Source: Hypomyces perniciosus
Taxonomy: Eukaryota > Ascomycota > Sordariomycetes > Hypocreales > Hypocreaceae
Length of the DNA: 64,000 nucleotides
Direction: 5' to 3'
NCBI GenBank assembly: GCA_008477525.1
Contig: SPDT01000005.1
Span: 806,001 to 870,000 of the forward strand
Below the pieces are notes generated by a model. That model saw only the letters and a list, made by a program, of their open reading frames with translations, ran no database searches and was not told the origin of the DNA. Shown here piece after piece: positions 54,710 to 64,000 of this stretch. The translations under genes were made by a program, and so were the position numbers. How positions within the stretch are numbered: position 1 is the first letter of the stretch; each line of letters opens with the position of its first letter.

Positions 54710-55534
54710 ATGGCGGCACCTGCAGAACAAAGAATCGCAGTTCCAATCGACGATCCAAATGCTGATACGGAGTGGCATGTTGCCCCGCGATTCTCTCCAA
54801 GCAACATTCGCTGACCCCTCCACAGGAATGATATTCTGCGCAAGCATGGCGTTATACCCGAGAAGCCGCCAAGCCCTACCCCGATGATCGAGGAGACCAT
54901 CCTTGAAGCGAGAAGACTTGCGCACGAAAACCGACTAGAGGGCAAAGATCTCGACGAGCTTGACGAACTGGAGGATGATGAGGACGATGCCTTTTTGGAG
55001 CTGTACCGACAGAAGCGCATTGCTGAGCTGAGCAACCTGCAAAAGAAGTCCATCCATGGTTCCGTGTATCCCATATCCAAACCGGAATACCAGCGCGAAA
55101 TCACAGACGCATCAAAGAACGGTCATGTGTTTGTCAACCTGACGTCCTCGGCAAACACAAACGTGGAGTCGAGGGTTTTGGCAGAACTTTGGAGACAAGC
55201 CGCAAAGGAGTATGGTGATATCAAATTTTGCGAAACCAGAGCAAACCAAGCTATCGAGAACTACCCCGACCGTAACTGTCCCACGATCTTGGTCTACAGG
55301 AATGGCGATATTGTGAAGCAGGTTGTCACACTCATGACACTAGGAGGTGTTAGAACCAACATGAAAAATGTTGACGACATGCTCGTTGAAGTTGGCGCAG
55401 TGCCCGATTCAGATATGCGGGTAGTGAAGAGAAGGAGAGCAGAGGAAGACGCCGAGGAAGATCGGTGGGCGGGAAAGAGCATCAAGACAGGCACGGCCGG
55501 AAGGACGCAGGACAGCGATGATGACGATGATTGA
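54710..55534 (+). CDS. plp2: Phosducin-like protein 2 (Plp2), CCT chaperonin co-factor
   Basis: Assists the CCT/TRiC chaperonin in folding actin and tubulin; cytosolic. Exons 54710-54774 and 54826-55534 give 257 residues. To keep the family-invariant N-terminal DTEWNDILRKHG, the intron must start with GC (TG|GCATGT) and end CACAG, 51 bp. Using the GT three bases earlier (GA|GTGGCA) also keeps frame but deletes the conserved Trp. Next come the helical N-domain with RKHGVIPEKPP, an acidic ELDELEDDEDD segment, and the thioredoxin-like domain (about 95-225) with VFVNLTSS, WRQAAKEYGDIKFCETRA and the YPDRNCPTILVYRNGD motif. The tail is charged and ends in Asp repeats. Confidence 0.94.
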
Positions 55535-56056
55535 GACTGAGCATCGATTTTGTATAGGGAGGAATCCAGGAACCATAGACCATGTCAAGGTCGAATCCAA
55601 GGCTCGGTGCACATGCGCCATCACCTGCTCTTCACCAATCATCTCCCCCCCAATTGTAAGACCTACTCGATGGCGGCCATTAATATTACTCTGACAGAGC
55701 ATTATGACCGGGAACCTTTACGAAGTACGAAGTCCTGGCCATGTGTTCAGGAATAATATCCAGGATACCTGCAGCAGCCCCGCGATTGATAATCACAGAG
55801 GCTGGCGTTACTATTGATGCACGCGACATGGCGTGGGGCATAACGCCGATAACGTGGGGTACATGACCCTGGCTCTTCCTCCAGGGCTATTAAAGCCAAC
55901 GTCACACACGCGTTTTCAGCGCGTCTCTTCCACTTAAACCCTATCATCACCATTCACGCTTCAACAAGCCGAGGCATATTTTCTCGACTCAATTCATTTC
56001 TTAAAAAAAAAAAGAATTGTTCGAATATTTGCAGATTCATATTAGTCGTTTCTCAA
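55535..56056. other. Spacer between plp2 and the LRR gene
   Basis: 522 bp; contains CGAAGTACGAAGT motif near 55720 and a 12-A run just upstream of the LRR gene. No gene seen. Confidence 0.6.
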
Positions 56057-57667
56057 ATGTCTGAAGAACCTTCATTGCCTCGTCTCCCGGCCGTCTCGTG
56101 GGACGAGCAATCGCAGTCCTTCTCTAATAACCCCCGCAAGCGCGTCCGTAACCAGCGGACAGGGAACGCATCGCCATTGGCGTTCGATTCAAGCGACCCG
56201 GCCATCTTCTCTAGTGATGACGATCCGGGCCTCGACAATTACGTGGAAGGGCGCCGAAAGAAGCGATACGTGGGGTCGTGGTTCCAACAACACCCAACGT
56301 CGACAGACTCGGCATTTGGCGAGGGGCCCAGTAACGTCCTCCCCAGGCCAAAGCGGACATTCAAGCGGGACTTCGACAGTGGTGTATTCCTCGGCAGTGA
56401 TTTCACAGATTGTGATGACATAATACCTGATGGCTTGGAGGTGCCGGTGCGGCCGAGGTTGCCTCAGCTCGACAAGCAACCCATGCCTCAAGTGTCTGAG
56501 GCGGAGTTGACAGCACGGCGAAAAATACAAGACTGTCTCGAAAAAGGCAATGAGACAATCGATCTCTGGTCTCTAGGGCTGGAAGAGATTTCAAATGACA
56601 CGATTGGCCAACTTTCACAGTTCGCCTGCATCCCAGTCGTGACCAAGGACGTCGCCTTTGAGCAAAAAGATCCGGAACTCAAGTTGTTTCTGGCACTGAA
56701 TAGACTATCATGGATCCCCGGTGCCCTCTTCGATCTGACACACTTAACGGTCCTAAGCCTGCGTGGGAATAAGCTCGCAGAGCTCCCCCCTGCAATTTCG
56801 AGACTCCCGAATCTGAGACAGCTCAATGTGTCACAGAATCGGCTGCAACACCTCCCCGCAGAGTTCCTCGACTTGCTGAGGCCAACGGGAAAGCTGCGAG
56901 AGTTGTCACTGTACCCCAATCCATACTTGCAGCCAGAACGTCAGTTTGGGTACCTTCGGGAAGATGGCTCAGAGGGAGATGGGTGGTCCGCGCCATTGAT
57001 GATATACACATATTCGCAGCCACGCAGAGACGAGGTAGTTCCAAGGTTCATGAGTCGAGCGCTTGGGCGGTCACCATTGCAGATCTCAGACTCTAGTGGA
57101 AGAGTTATCTCGGATTTCAAACTTCCTTCACGCATCTCATCAGAGCCGTTGACCGTTGAAGCGACAACCAGCGATCTCAACAACTCTCCACCACCATCGC
57201 TGACTCAAGCTGCCTCTCCCCAACGCAAAGGGGACTGCAGGCCTAGTGTCGTCCCCAGTCTGGTTGAGGCGGCCCTCCGGAATTGTTATCGCAGCAGCTT
57301 GCTTCACGAAATGGAGTCCGTCATACCAGATGGCCTTTCGCATCTTCAGCAGCTTATCCGCCGAGCCATTCAACAGAAGGATATTGGTGGGATAACCTGC
57401 TCACGATGCAGGAAACTGATTGTTATGCCACCGATTGAGTGGATTGAGTGGCGGGAGATCAAAACGTGTGCGGTTATGGTTAGACCCGGATCTTGGGCCG
57501 TTGGTACAAGGCCATTCAGCAGGACCGAGAGTGAGATGGCAGTACCTTTCCTTTATAGAGCCTGCTCCTGGCGTTGCAGGCCGATGGATTCGGTAAAAGA
57601 AGGATGGGGCGCACCAGCTGGGTTTTCAAGTGTGGAGGAAGTGGACTCGCAACAGGGTCCCGAGTGA
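56057..57667 (+). CDS. Leucine-rich-repeat protein with C-terminal CxxC
   Basis: Unknown function; probable nuclear or cytosolic scaffold. The intronless 536-residue protein has a disordered N-terminus (1-155) with a basic RKRVRNQR patch (nuclear-import-like) and acidic-serine stretches, then a short LRR array at about 190-300: IDLWSLGLEEIS, LNRLSWIPGALFDL, LTVLSLRGNKLAELP and LRQLNVSQNRLQHLP are typical 23-residue SDS22/RanGAP-like repeats. A Pro/Ser-rich linker follows, and near residue 440 the segment ITCSRCRKLIV with WIEWREI after it resembles half of a zinc ribbon. Only one CxxC pair is clear there, with two further cysteines in RACSWRCRP near 510 that could complete the site. I recognise this architecture as a conserved fungal LRR protein without a firm name. 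Confidence 0.85.
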   Translation: MSEEPSLPRLPAVSWDEQSQSFSNNPRKRVRNQRTGNASPLAFDSSDPAIFSSDDDPGLDNYVEGRRKKRYVGSWFQQHPTSTDSAFGEGPSNVLPRPKRTFKRDFDSGVFLGSDFTDCDDIIPDGLEVPVRPRLPQLDKQPMPQVSEAELTARRKIQDCLEKGNETIDLWSLGLEEISNDTIGQLSQFACIPVVTKDVAFEQKDPELKLFLALNRLSWIPGALFDLTHLTVLSLRGNKLAELPPAISRLPNLRQLNVSQNRLQHLPAEFLDLLRPTGKLRELSLYPNPYLQPERQFGYLREDGSEGDGWSAPLMIYTYSQPRRDEVVPRFMSRALGRSPLQISDSSGRVISDFKLPSRISSEPLTVEATTSDLNNSPPPSLTQAASPQRKGDCRPSVVPSLVEAALRNCYRSSLLHEMESVIPDGLSHLQQLIRRAIQQKDIGGITCSRCRKLIVMPPIEWIEWREIKTCAVMVRPGSWAVGTRPFSRTESEMAVPFLYRACSWRCRPMDSVKEGWGAPAGFSSVEEVDSQQGPE

Positions 57668-58272
57668 AAGGGTTTATTCGGTACAGCATGCGTTACAAGG
57701 CGTTGGGAAACATGGGACTGGTCATTTGCGTTCGGAGAAAGTACATGCGTGATGATGGGGATCATTGACTACTGAAGCATATACTATTAGTATTGCTTTA
57801 TGTATCGATTGCGGTTCATGGGAGTTTGGGTCCATATCATTCATTTGTAATGTAGTGTCTAGGAGTGTTCCTAGCAAACACCTAACGGAAAGTCGCTTTC
57901 CCCAAGGATATGGGAACTTGTAGATTGCGTCATCTATCCCAAAATCACTAGGTAGTTGATATCTGAAAAGCTAAATGTAAAATATTCGTTCAAGGTAAAA
58001 CATTGCATTGCCGAAAGCCTCAGTGAGGTCCAACACTACGGCAGAATATCGGCGAACCGAATGGGCTTAAGTGAACGTGGCCCCACCCCTTTTGAGGCGA
58101 GGTGGCATTTTAGCTGCGCTCAACTCAACCTGGGCCACAGTATTTCTAGATTGCGATACCACCATTGCTTCCCCCAGATTCCCCAACTCCCTCTCCCAAG
58201 CACACGCGATCGCATCTCGTCCACCCAATTGCCTACGCATCAGTTCCCTCGCGCTTCAAACAACTATTCACA
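57668..58272. other. Spacer between the LRR gene and sss1
   Basis: 605 bp holding the 3' flank and the CT-rich promoter/leader of sss1. No gene seen. Confidence 0.6.
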
Positions 58273-58660
58273 ATGGCCGACCAAGTGGATGAGATCCTCG
58301 ACGTTCCCCGGGAATTCTTCAAGGATGGCTGGCAGTTCATCAACCGCTGCCAGAAGCGTGCGTCCTCCTAGCTACACGTGTCATTTTCCCCAATGCATGT
58401 GTACGTCTTTTTGTCGGGTTCGCAAACTAACGTGCGTTTTGTGTAGCCGATCAAAAGGAGTTTGTCAAGCTGTGCCAGGCTATCGCTGTCGGCTTCGGTG
58501 TCATGGGCGCAGTCGGATTCATCGTTAAGCTGATGTATGGAAGACCTTCCTCGCTCCCATTCTTCCTCTTTCCCATCCATTGGGGGTACAAATTCAGACC
58601 GCTAACCACTAAACGCGCAGACATATCCCCATCAATAACATCCTGGTGGCCGGTGCATAA
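58273..58660 (+). CDS. sss1: Sec61 gamma subunit (Sss1)
   Basis: Tail-anchored subunit of the ER protein-conducting channel, clamping Sec61-alpha. Exons 58273-58357, 58447-58534 and 58621-58660 give exactly 70 residues, the family length. The N-terminal cytosolic helix VPREFFKDGWQFINRCQKPD is followed by [38 protein letters not shown]-type membrane helix (key residues PD-x-KE and the HIPINNIL end), both invariant in eukaryotes. Introns are 89 and 86 bp. The first interrupts the Cys-Gln-Lys-Pro codon run and the second the codon for Ile before HIPI; all phases close. Confidence 0.97.
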
Positions 58661-59264
58661 ATAACTGGAATTCGGCGTTGGGAGACATACGGCGGGTTCG
58701 GACGACGGCGACAAGAACGAGAGAAGGTCGCATGTACGAGTACATTTTTTCGCAATCTGGGAGGGAAACAATAGCGTAATTGATTGGTTTGGGATACGCG
58801 ACCGGCCTGGACGATGCACAGATATGAATGCGCCATTTCAGAGGTGTCTGCTTCATACTCCGTTAACGAAGTCCCTGCTGTGACTCGACATGCACTCAGA
58901 CCACGGAAATTACTATCGTGATGGACTGGAATCCTTGAGAAAGCCTCCGTCAGGTCTGTTCTCTACTACAAGGTCTTTGAGGAGACGTGGAGGGTTCTGC
59001 TTGGGTTTTTATGTGCGATATTATCGATTCCCCCAAAACGGCTGATAATCTTATTCCGTATTATGTGTATGCCAGATTACCGAAGGGAATAACGTGCATA
59101 TCTCGAGAATATCCGCTTCATATCACCAAGTAAACATTCAAAGATACCCCTTCCCATAAAATTGATATTGAAAGCAGGGCCACCTCTGCTACCCTGGCCA
59201 CTTACTATATCTCAGGGCCTACATTGGCATACTAGCTTGTACATACCCTCATGTATGCCACTAT
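58661..59264. other. Spacer between sss1 and the P450 gene
   Basis: 3' flanks of two convergent genes, 604 bp; no gene seen. Confidence 0.6.
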
Positions 59265-60972
59265 CTACTCGTTAATGGCGCCACCCTCAAGAAGACTGGC
59301 GTCACTCTTCTCCCATGGATGCTCCACCTGAATGGACCGGATGAGGTCCACATGCTTCACACTCCTCGGGGTGATATTGTACGGGAAGGCCACCGGATGG
59401 CTAATCAATCCAGGCATGGATTCGAGCTTAGCCTCGATTGGCCTTCCCTGATCGTCAACCGCCTTGCTGATATTGAACGTAGCTAAGATCCGTGAAAGCG
59501 TTAAGAAGAGGTTCTGATCGGCAAGATACCGGCCAGGGCATATTCTGCGGCCATATCCAAACGCCTCAGTCCGAGGATCAGGCTCATTGCGCGGCTCTAG
59601 GTACCGCTCTGGGTTAAATGACGATGGGTCTCGGTATGTCTGGGGATCATGTAAAAACCACCAGATTGCGGGAAGTAGGTACGTCCCCTTTGGAATATAA
59701 TGACCATTATAGATGATATCCTCGTCAGTCGCATGAGCTGGGCCTATTGGCAAAACAGGTAGCCACCGGAGCGCTTCCTTAATTAAAGCCTCGATGTATG
59801 GTAGCCTTTCTCGGTCTTCGAACCGGGGTAGTCGATTAGTGCCGGTCACGCGGTCAATCTCTTCTTGCGCCTTGTGCTGCACCTCTGGAAACATAATCAT
59901 GGCCAATATAAAACTGCTGATGGTTGACACGGTAGTATCTGCACCCCCGCCATACATTGCGGCAGCCGTCCACTTGATGGCATCCTCATCATCGTGGTTC
60001 AGTTTGCCATTCTCTGCATGGCCACCACTCTGTTGTTGGATGAGTGAAGACACGTATGACGGCCGATGAGCGCCATTCGCCATTTGCTTCCGAACAAACG
60101 AGTAAGGGGTGTTCACTACCGCCATCAGGATCCTGTTCCACTCCCGGGCTTTCTCCTTGAAAGCTGTGCCTGGGAAACCGTCGGGTAGATACCCAAGGGC
60201 AGGGAATATATCGACTAGCCAGGATAGAGGGACATAGGCAAGCGAAAAGGTGACCATCATGCGCTCGATCAGGCTGACCAGGGGGTCGGCCATGTCTGGC
60301 TCAATGGAATAGCCATAGGTTATCTTCAAGATGATGGCGCCCGTCTCGCTGGGGTGAGTGTCAGTTGACTGGTCCTTCTATCAAAGGAGAATTCCCCAAA
60401 ATAGATATCCGCCTTTTCTTCACATCTCCTCGATCTTCAACAAGTCAAACTTACGCTTTAATATGCTCAATCAGATTCTTGGGATTGTTCAGGACCCGTA
60501 GAAGAAAGCGCCGCGACTCTACGTCCTGAATGTCATCAAACCGGGTAGCAGCTGCTTTTGTACCCAGCTGCTGGTGTAGAAGCTTACGATGCTGCCGAAA
60601 TATAGCATCATACTGTTGGGAAATTAAAAACTTGCCGAAACCACACCAGTCATTCGCAAAGTGTAGCTTCGGCCGCGACGAGGTTTTGAGTGCCCTTTTC
60701 TCTAGAAGGTCATGTGCTGACTGCCTATCATGAATAATGACAAGAGACTGGCCCAATAGAGTGATGGAGCTGATAGGGCCGTAGATGTCCTTGAACTTGA
60801 GCCAATGCTGGTACTCTGGCATCCCTTGTGGTGGGAGGTCCATGATGTTGCCAATGATGGGTAGAGGCTTTGGCCCAGGAGGGAGGCTTGGGCCATCCTT
60901 CTTTCGGAAGTATTGGTGATAGACGAAGCCTACGAGGGCGACGATACCATATATCACCAGAAAACTCGCCAT
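59265..60972 (-). CDS. Cytochrome P450, O-methylsterigmatocystin oxidoreductase (ordA)-like
   Basis: Heme monooxygenase anchored in the ER. Exons 60972-60455 and 60348-59265 with a 106-bp intron (GTAAGT...CCCAG) give 533 residues. An N-terminal anchor (MASFLVIYGIVALVGFVYHQ) precedes LPPGPKPLPIIGN. The I-helix motif is GGGADTT, the K-helix ExxR is in KEALRWLP, PERF appears as NPERYLEP, and the heme loop is FGYGRRICPG with the thiolate Cys. This sequence style (PxxGPxPLPIIGNxxDLPP, HFANDWCG, RPSYVSSL) is typical of the CYP64/ordA-like and related clans in Aspergillus secondary metabolism. A TATATA at about 61021-61027 makes 60972 the likely start; an in-frame ATG at 60999 is alternative. No polyketide or terpene synthase lies within the window, so a pathway role is not supported. 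Confidence 0.93.
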
Positions 60973-62421
60973 GCTGTATAGGCTGAATCTATCAATCACA
61001 GATCAACAGTTTGAGGGCTCATATATAGATTGGAAGATGATAGAATTCGACACTCTTGCTGATCCTAAGTTAGGTGGGAAAAGCCGGTGCTTGAATATAC
61101 GAAAAACTAACCTAATAGTCGCTATGGTTAAAATATAATAGAATAGCCGTTATGGCTAAACAGGATAAAATAGCTTGCATAAATGGTTATAGATCTATTA
61201 CGAGTTTGACAGAATCCAGGGATGAAGTTGATATGGATATTTCAAGTTGCTCTCTCAAAATCTGAACCACAGAGCTAGAGTATGAGAGAGATCGGGCTTG
61301 GGTCCCTAGAGATAAGCAGATCCATTTATAGAGAGAGGGCCATGTCTTGATAGCGACTAAAGGGGCCTGGTCCTCAGCATGCTAAGCGAGAATTCCATCA
61401 GTTGACAACTATATGGCGGCTACTCACTCAGCTTCTGGAAATTGTATGACGATATCTAGGCAGTGCTGTTATCCCTTAGATTTACCTAATGGGCTTCGGT
61501 ATGTCGATATCAGTAATGGAACCACATCACCGCATACGATTCATTCCAACGAACATTCCTTCATTCCAAGCCACAACTAGCAACAACAGCCAGATCCGTA
61601 AATCAATAACGGCCTCAATACGTAATGGATTATCTGATCAAGGACCCAGATAGTGGAGATCAATTGGTTACCTAGTTGTCATGTACTTGAACAGTAGCTT
61701 TTCCTACCTAACTTGGAATCAGTAAGAGGATCGTGTGGTTACGACCGTGGATCTGTTCTGCTAGGTGATGATGCTCCCCCTTCAGGCCTCATCAGGGACC
61801 AGGCACATCTTGAGCCGTAATGTATTATTATGTTAGTTATATTAATATTATTATAAAAATGTATAAATTACTGAACAAAATACAACTTTTAATATTAAAC
61901 ACTATTCATAGTTGTGTTCTATCTTTAATAAACAGCAATGCCCGCCTAGACCTATAATAGTCTGACATGCACTGAGTTAAGAGTTGACGTAATCGCCTGC
62001 ATTGCAACATGGCGATTTCTGCCCCTCCCCCCTCACACCGCCTTACAGATCTGTGACACAACCAATCGGCGCCCGATGATAACATCGCTGGGCAACCTGA
62101 TGCTCGCATCATTCCACATTCCAATGCCATATGCTCCAAGTTCCATCTCTCTTGACCGGTAGCCTCGCGTGCTTCTCGCGTCTGAGATTCATTTCTGGCA
62201 GCGTGCCTATGGTTCTTGTTCTTTAGCTGCGGGGGTCGGGCGCTGGCCATGCCATTGTTTATTCCTTGGTGACGGTTTGATGTCCAGGGTTACGCATCTG
62301 CTGCATTACTTCGTCCGACAGCCCCATCCGTGCGAGGCCGCGAATCTCTCGCCGTCCCCGTCCGCCCGCACGTTCGCTTTGTCCCACCGTTGTCAGAGAC
62401 GTGCCCCTTTATACCCACGGC
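60973..62421. other. 1.4-kb spacer, AT-rich in part
   Basis: Promoter of the P450 gene, then an AT-rich patch (61820-61910) and the ivy1 leader. Around 61090-61170 two diverged copies of an AATAGYCGYTATGGYTAAA-type block occur in tandem with only C/T differences. No gene seen. Confidence 0.55.
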
Positions 62422-63810
62422 ATGGCGACCCCAACGGCGTCCCGACCGGCAACGCCGACTCCATCACGGCTGCCGCCGGTCCCTGGGTCACCGGTATTCT
62501 CTCTCGCGTCCACTGCGAATCCCCTGTCTCAGTTCAACCTGCCTTTACCGCCTCCCCCCCGTCCCGCTCACGCTGTCATAACAAAGGCCGATCTTGAGCG
62601 TTCGCAAGATGCTTACGCAGAACTCCTCGCCTCAGCGAAGGCCTATCGCATTGCCTTGGCTACGCTCTCCACCGCCGCATCCACGTTTGGGTCTGCACTC
62701 GAGGCATGCGCGCGACTAAAGGAAGCTCGGTCCGAGGCCATCGGCCCGTCTGGTGCTGCGAGCATGACTGCCAGCTTCACAACCAAGGGCCAATGTACTG
62801 CTGACACACTGCTGTCTGCCTCGGGGGTTCATCACCTTATCGCGAACCACCAGCAGATCCTTTCCGAGACTGTTTATCGCTCCTTTGAGGTGCCTCTGTT
62901 ACACGACCTGGACAAGTGGCAAACAGTCATTGACGATGAGGAAGAGACATACCAGCAGAAAATCAAGGCACAGAGTAGAGAGGTTAAGCGCCTAGAGAAA
63001 GAAGGCCTGAAGCTGCACAAGCAGAGAAGGAGAGACGTTGCGCGGTTTCGAGCTCACCTCGTGGACCTGACGCAGAAGCTCGATGGGTTAACGACGCTTC
63101 ACGCCGATCATGCACGAACGCTGCTGAGAGAGAGCCAAGAGACCAGTGGTCGCATCGTCGATGCGAGTTGTAGCTTGGTAAGAGCCGAAGTGGATATATT
63201 CGAGGGCCTGGCGAGGAAAGGATGGAGCGGCGGTGGCTTAGACGATATGCTGGAAAAAGGCCAAGATCTATTCGCAACCGAATATGAGGGTAATCATGGC
63301 TCAGGAACAGGCGGCACGGAGGGAGTTAAGCTCTTTTCCATCCTACCACCCAAGAGCATTCTAGCCGATTCCACATCAGACCCGAGAAGCGACAGTCTAC
63401 TCATGGAAACAGATCGATACCAATCTCTGACAGGGGTGGCGGCAGATTCTAGGCCGCATATGGGCGGCGGTGACTCTGAGAGCGTTTTCTCGGCCGACTT
63501 TAACAGACCGCGGAACGCCCGTCCGTTCTCTCCACAGCCCATCCGGCGGACGCCTACAGATGTGACGTACGATTCACTGGGTAGCATTGTTGGGGAGTCG
63601 TCTAATAGTCGACTCCACGAGGACGACCTGTTGCCGCTACATGTAAATGAAGATATAAAAGAGGAGGATGAGGATGAGGAAAATTATGAGGAAGCGAGAG
63701 ACCAAGAACACCACCAGCAGCAGATGCAGCAGATGCAACATCAGGAGGAGGAGGAAGAAGAAGAAGAAGAAAAAGGAGAAGCGGGAGGAACACCAAGAAC
63801 AGAAAGATAA
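62422..63810 (+). CDS. ivy1: Ivy1-like phospholipid-binding I-BAR/coiled-coil protein, 3' end frameshifted
   Basis: Homologue of yeast Ivy1, a vacuolar protein that interacts with Ypt7 and Vps33 and binds phosphoinositides. The 462-residue frame starts MATPTASRPATPTPSRLPP (Pro/Thr-rich), followed from about residue 55 by TKADLERSQDAYAELLASAKAYR, the start of the helical domain. This continues through NHQQILSETVYRSFEVPLL, a basic KRLEKEGLKLHKQRRRD helix and ends about residue 285 near GWSGGGLDDML. The remainder is Ser/Asp-rich and ends in a Gln/Glu low-complexity tail. In the GAG/GAA repeat (about 63740-63780) the frame runs out at TER-stop, whereas the +1 frame continues 57 more acidic codons to a stop at 63980-63982 (LTESPSPFKGRDSPEP...). 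One fewer A in the run at about 63772-63776 would join them, so the natural C-terminus may be longer. Confidence 0.85.
   Translation: MATPTASRPATPTPSRLPPVPGSPVFSLASTANPLSQFNLPLPPPPRPAHAVITKADLERSQDAYAELLASAKAYRIALATLSTAASTFGSALEACARLKEARSEAIGPSGAASMTASFTTKGQCTADTLLSASGVHHLIANHQQILSETVYRSFEVPLLHDLDKWQTVIDDEEETYQQKIKAQSREVKRLEKEGLKLHKQRRRDVARFRAHLVDLTQKLDGLTTLHADHARTLLRESQETSGRIVDASCSLVRAEVDIFEGLARKGWSGGGLDDMLEKGQDLFATEYEGNHGSGTGGTEGVKLFSILPPKSILADSTSDPRSDSLLMETDRYQSLTGVAADSRPHMGGGDSESVFSADFNRPRNARPFSPQPIRRTPTDVTYDSLGSIVGESSNSRLHEDDLLPLHVNEDIKEEDEDEENYEEARDQEHHQQQMQQMQHQEEEEEEEEEKGEAGGTPRTER
63735..63778 (+). repeat. GAG/GAA microsatellite in the 3' part of ivy1
   Basis: Poly-glutamate codon run ending in A5; the likely site of the length change that separates the two reading frames of the ivy1 tail. 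Confidence 0.85.
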
Positions 63811-64000
63811 GGAAGAGGACTATGAAGATGACAATGAAGAGGAGCGCGGGAGAAGGTTAACAGAGTCTCCTTCTCCTTTCAAGGGCAGAGATTCACCCGA
63901 GCCCATAGCTCACGATGATGGTGAACATTCTCCCGAGGTGGAATGGGGGAGCACTGCCGGTGAGGAGGCTGGAAAGCAGTAGAACTTGTACAGACACATT

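Noticed and set aside
59265..63810. Start of a secondary-metabolite cluster around the ordA-like P450
   Set aside because: Neighbours are sss1 and ivy1, both housekeeping; no synthase, transporter or regulator is present in the window.

Overview
The window is nuclear DNA of a filamentous ascomycete. Short spliceosomal introns (mostly 50-115 bp, GT-AG, CTAAC/CTGAC-like branch points), single-gene transcription units on both strands, a RIP-like AT-rich transposon relic and clear fungal orthologues all support this. The gene families, and the recurrent intergenic motif TACTCCGTA / TACGGAGTA with TAG/TAC trinucleotide runs, suggest a Eurotiomycete (Aspergillus/Penicillium type). That placement is inference.

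Layout. 1-2.2 kb: the 5' part of an asparaginase gene running off the left edge, then a secreted PL7 lyase. 3.28-4.62 kb: an AT-rich element with 64-bp terminal inverted repeats, itself interrupted by an LTR-like insertion. 6-9.7 kb: metabolic group of homocysteine S-methyltransferase, FAD-dependent oxidoreductase and short-chain dehydrogenase. 11-14 kb: NC2-beta (histone-fold transcription regulator) and an Hst2-type sirtuin. 14.4-16.3 kb: ascomycete laccase. 18.4-19 kb: a five-exon mgr2 (TIM23-associated). 20-22.3 kb: FHA/coiled-coil/tail-anchor STRIPAK-type protein. 23.5-23.9 kb: cox16. 24-30.2 kb: a 6-kb gene-free tract rich in microsatellites, leading to a conserved hypothetical gene. 33-41 kb: accessory stretch with two small secreted proteins, a CAX-family transporter that lost both catalytic glutamates, and a larger secreted protein. 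43.2-49.8 kb: dense housekeeping block (a membrane-anchored coiled-coil protein, prp38, her2/gatA, Gemin2-like, Spd1-like ribonucleotide reductase inhibitor). 52.2-52.7 kb: a four-exon small secreted protein. 53.7-58.7 kb: ribosomal protein S27, plp2, an LRR protein and sss1. 59.3-61 kb: an ordA-like cytochrome P450. 62.4-64 kb: ivy1 with an apparent frameshift in its 3' purine repeat.

Core functions (mitochondrial import and respiration, splicing and snRNP assembly, translation, secretion, chromatin) lie in compact blocks sharing divergent promoters of roughly 280-500 bp. Secreted or secondary-metabolism genes sit in longer, repeat-rich spacers. I found no tRNA, rRNA or CRISPR array, and no complete biosynthetic cluster. 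The strongest unusual items are the catalytically dead CAX paralogue, the cystine-knot-like secreted protein whose single intron is itself in frame, a GC-AG intron in plp2, the ivy1 frameshift, a laccase that ends exactly at the DSGL C-terminal plug, and the nested RIP-decayed transposon.
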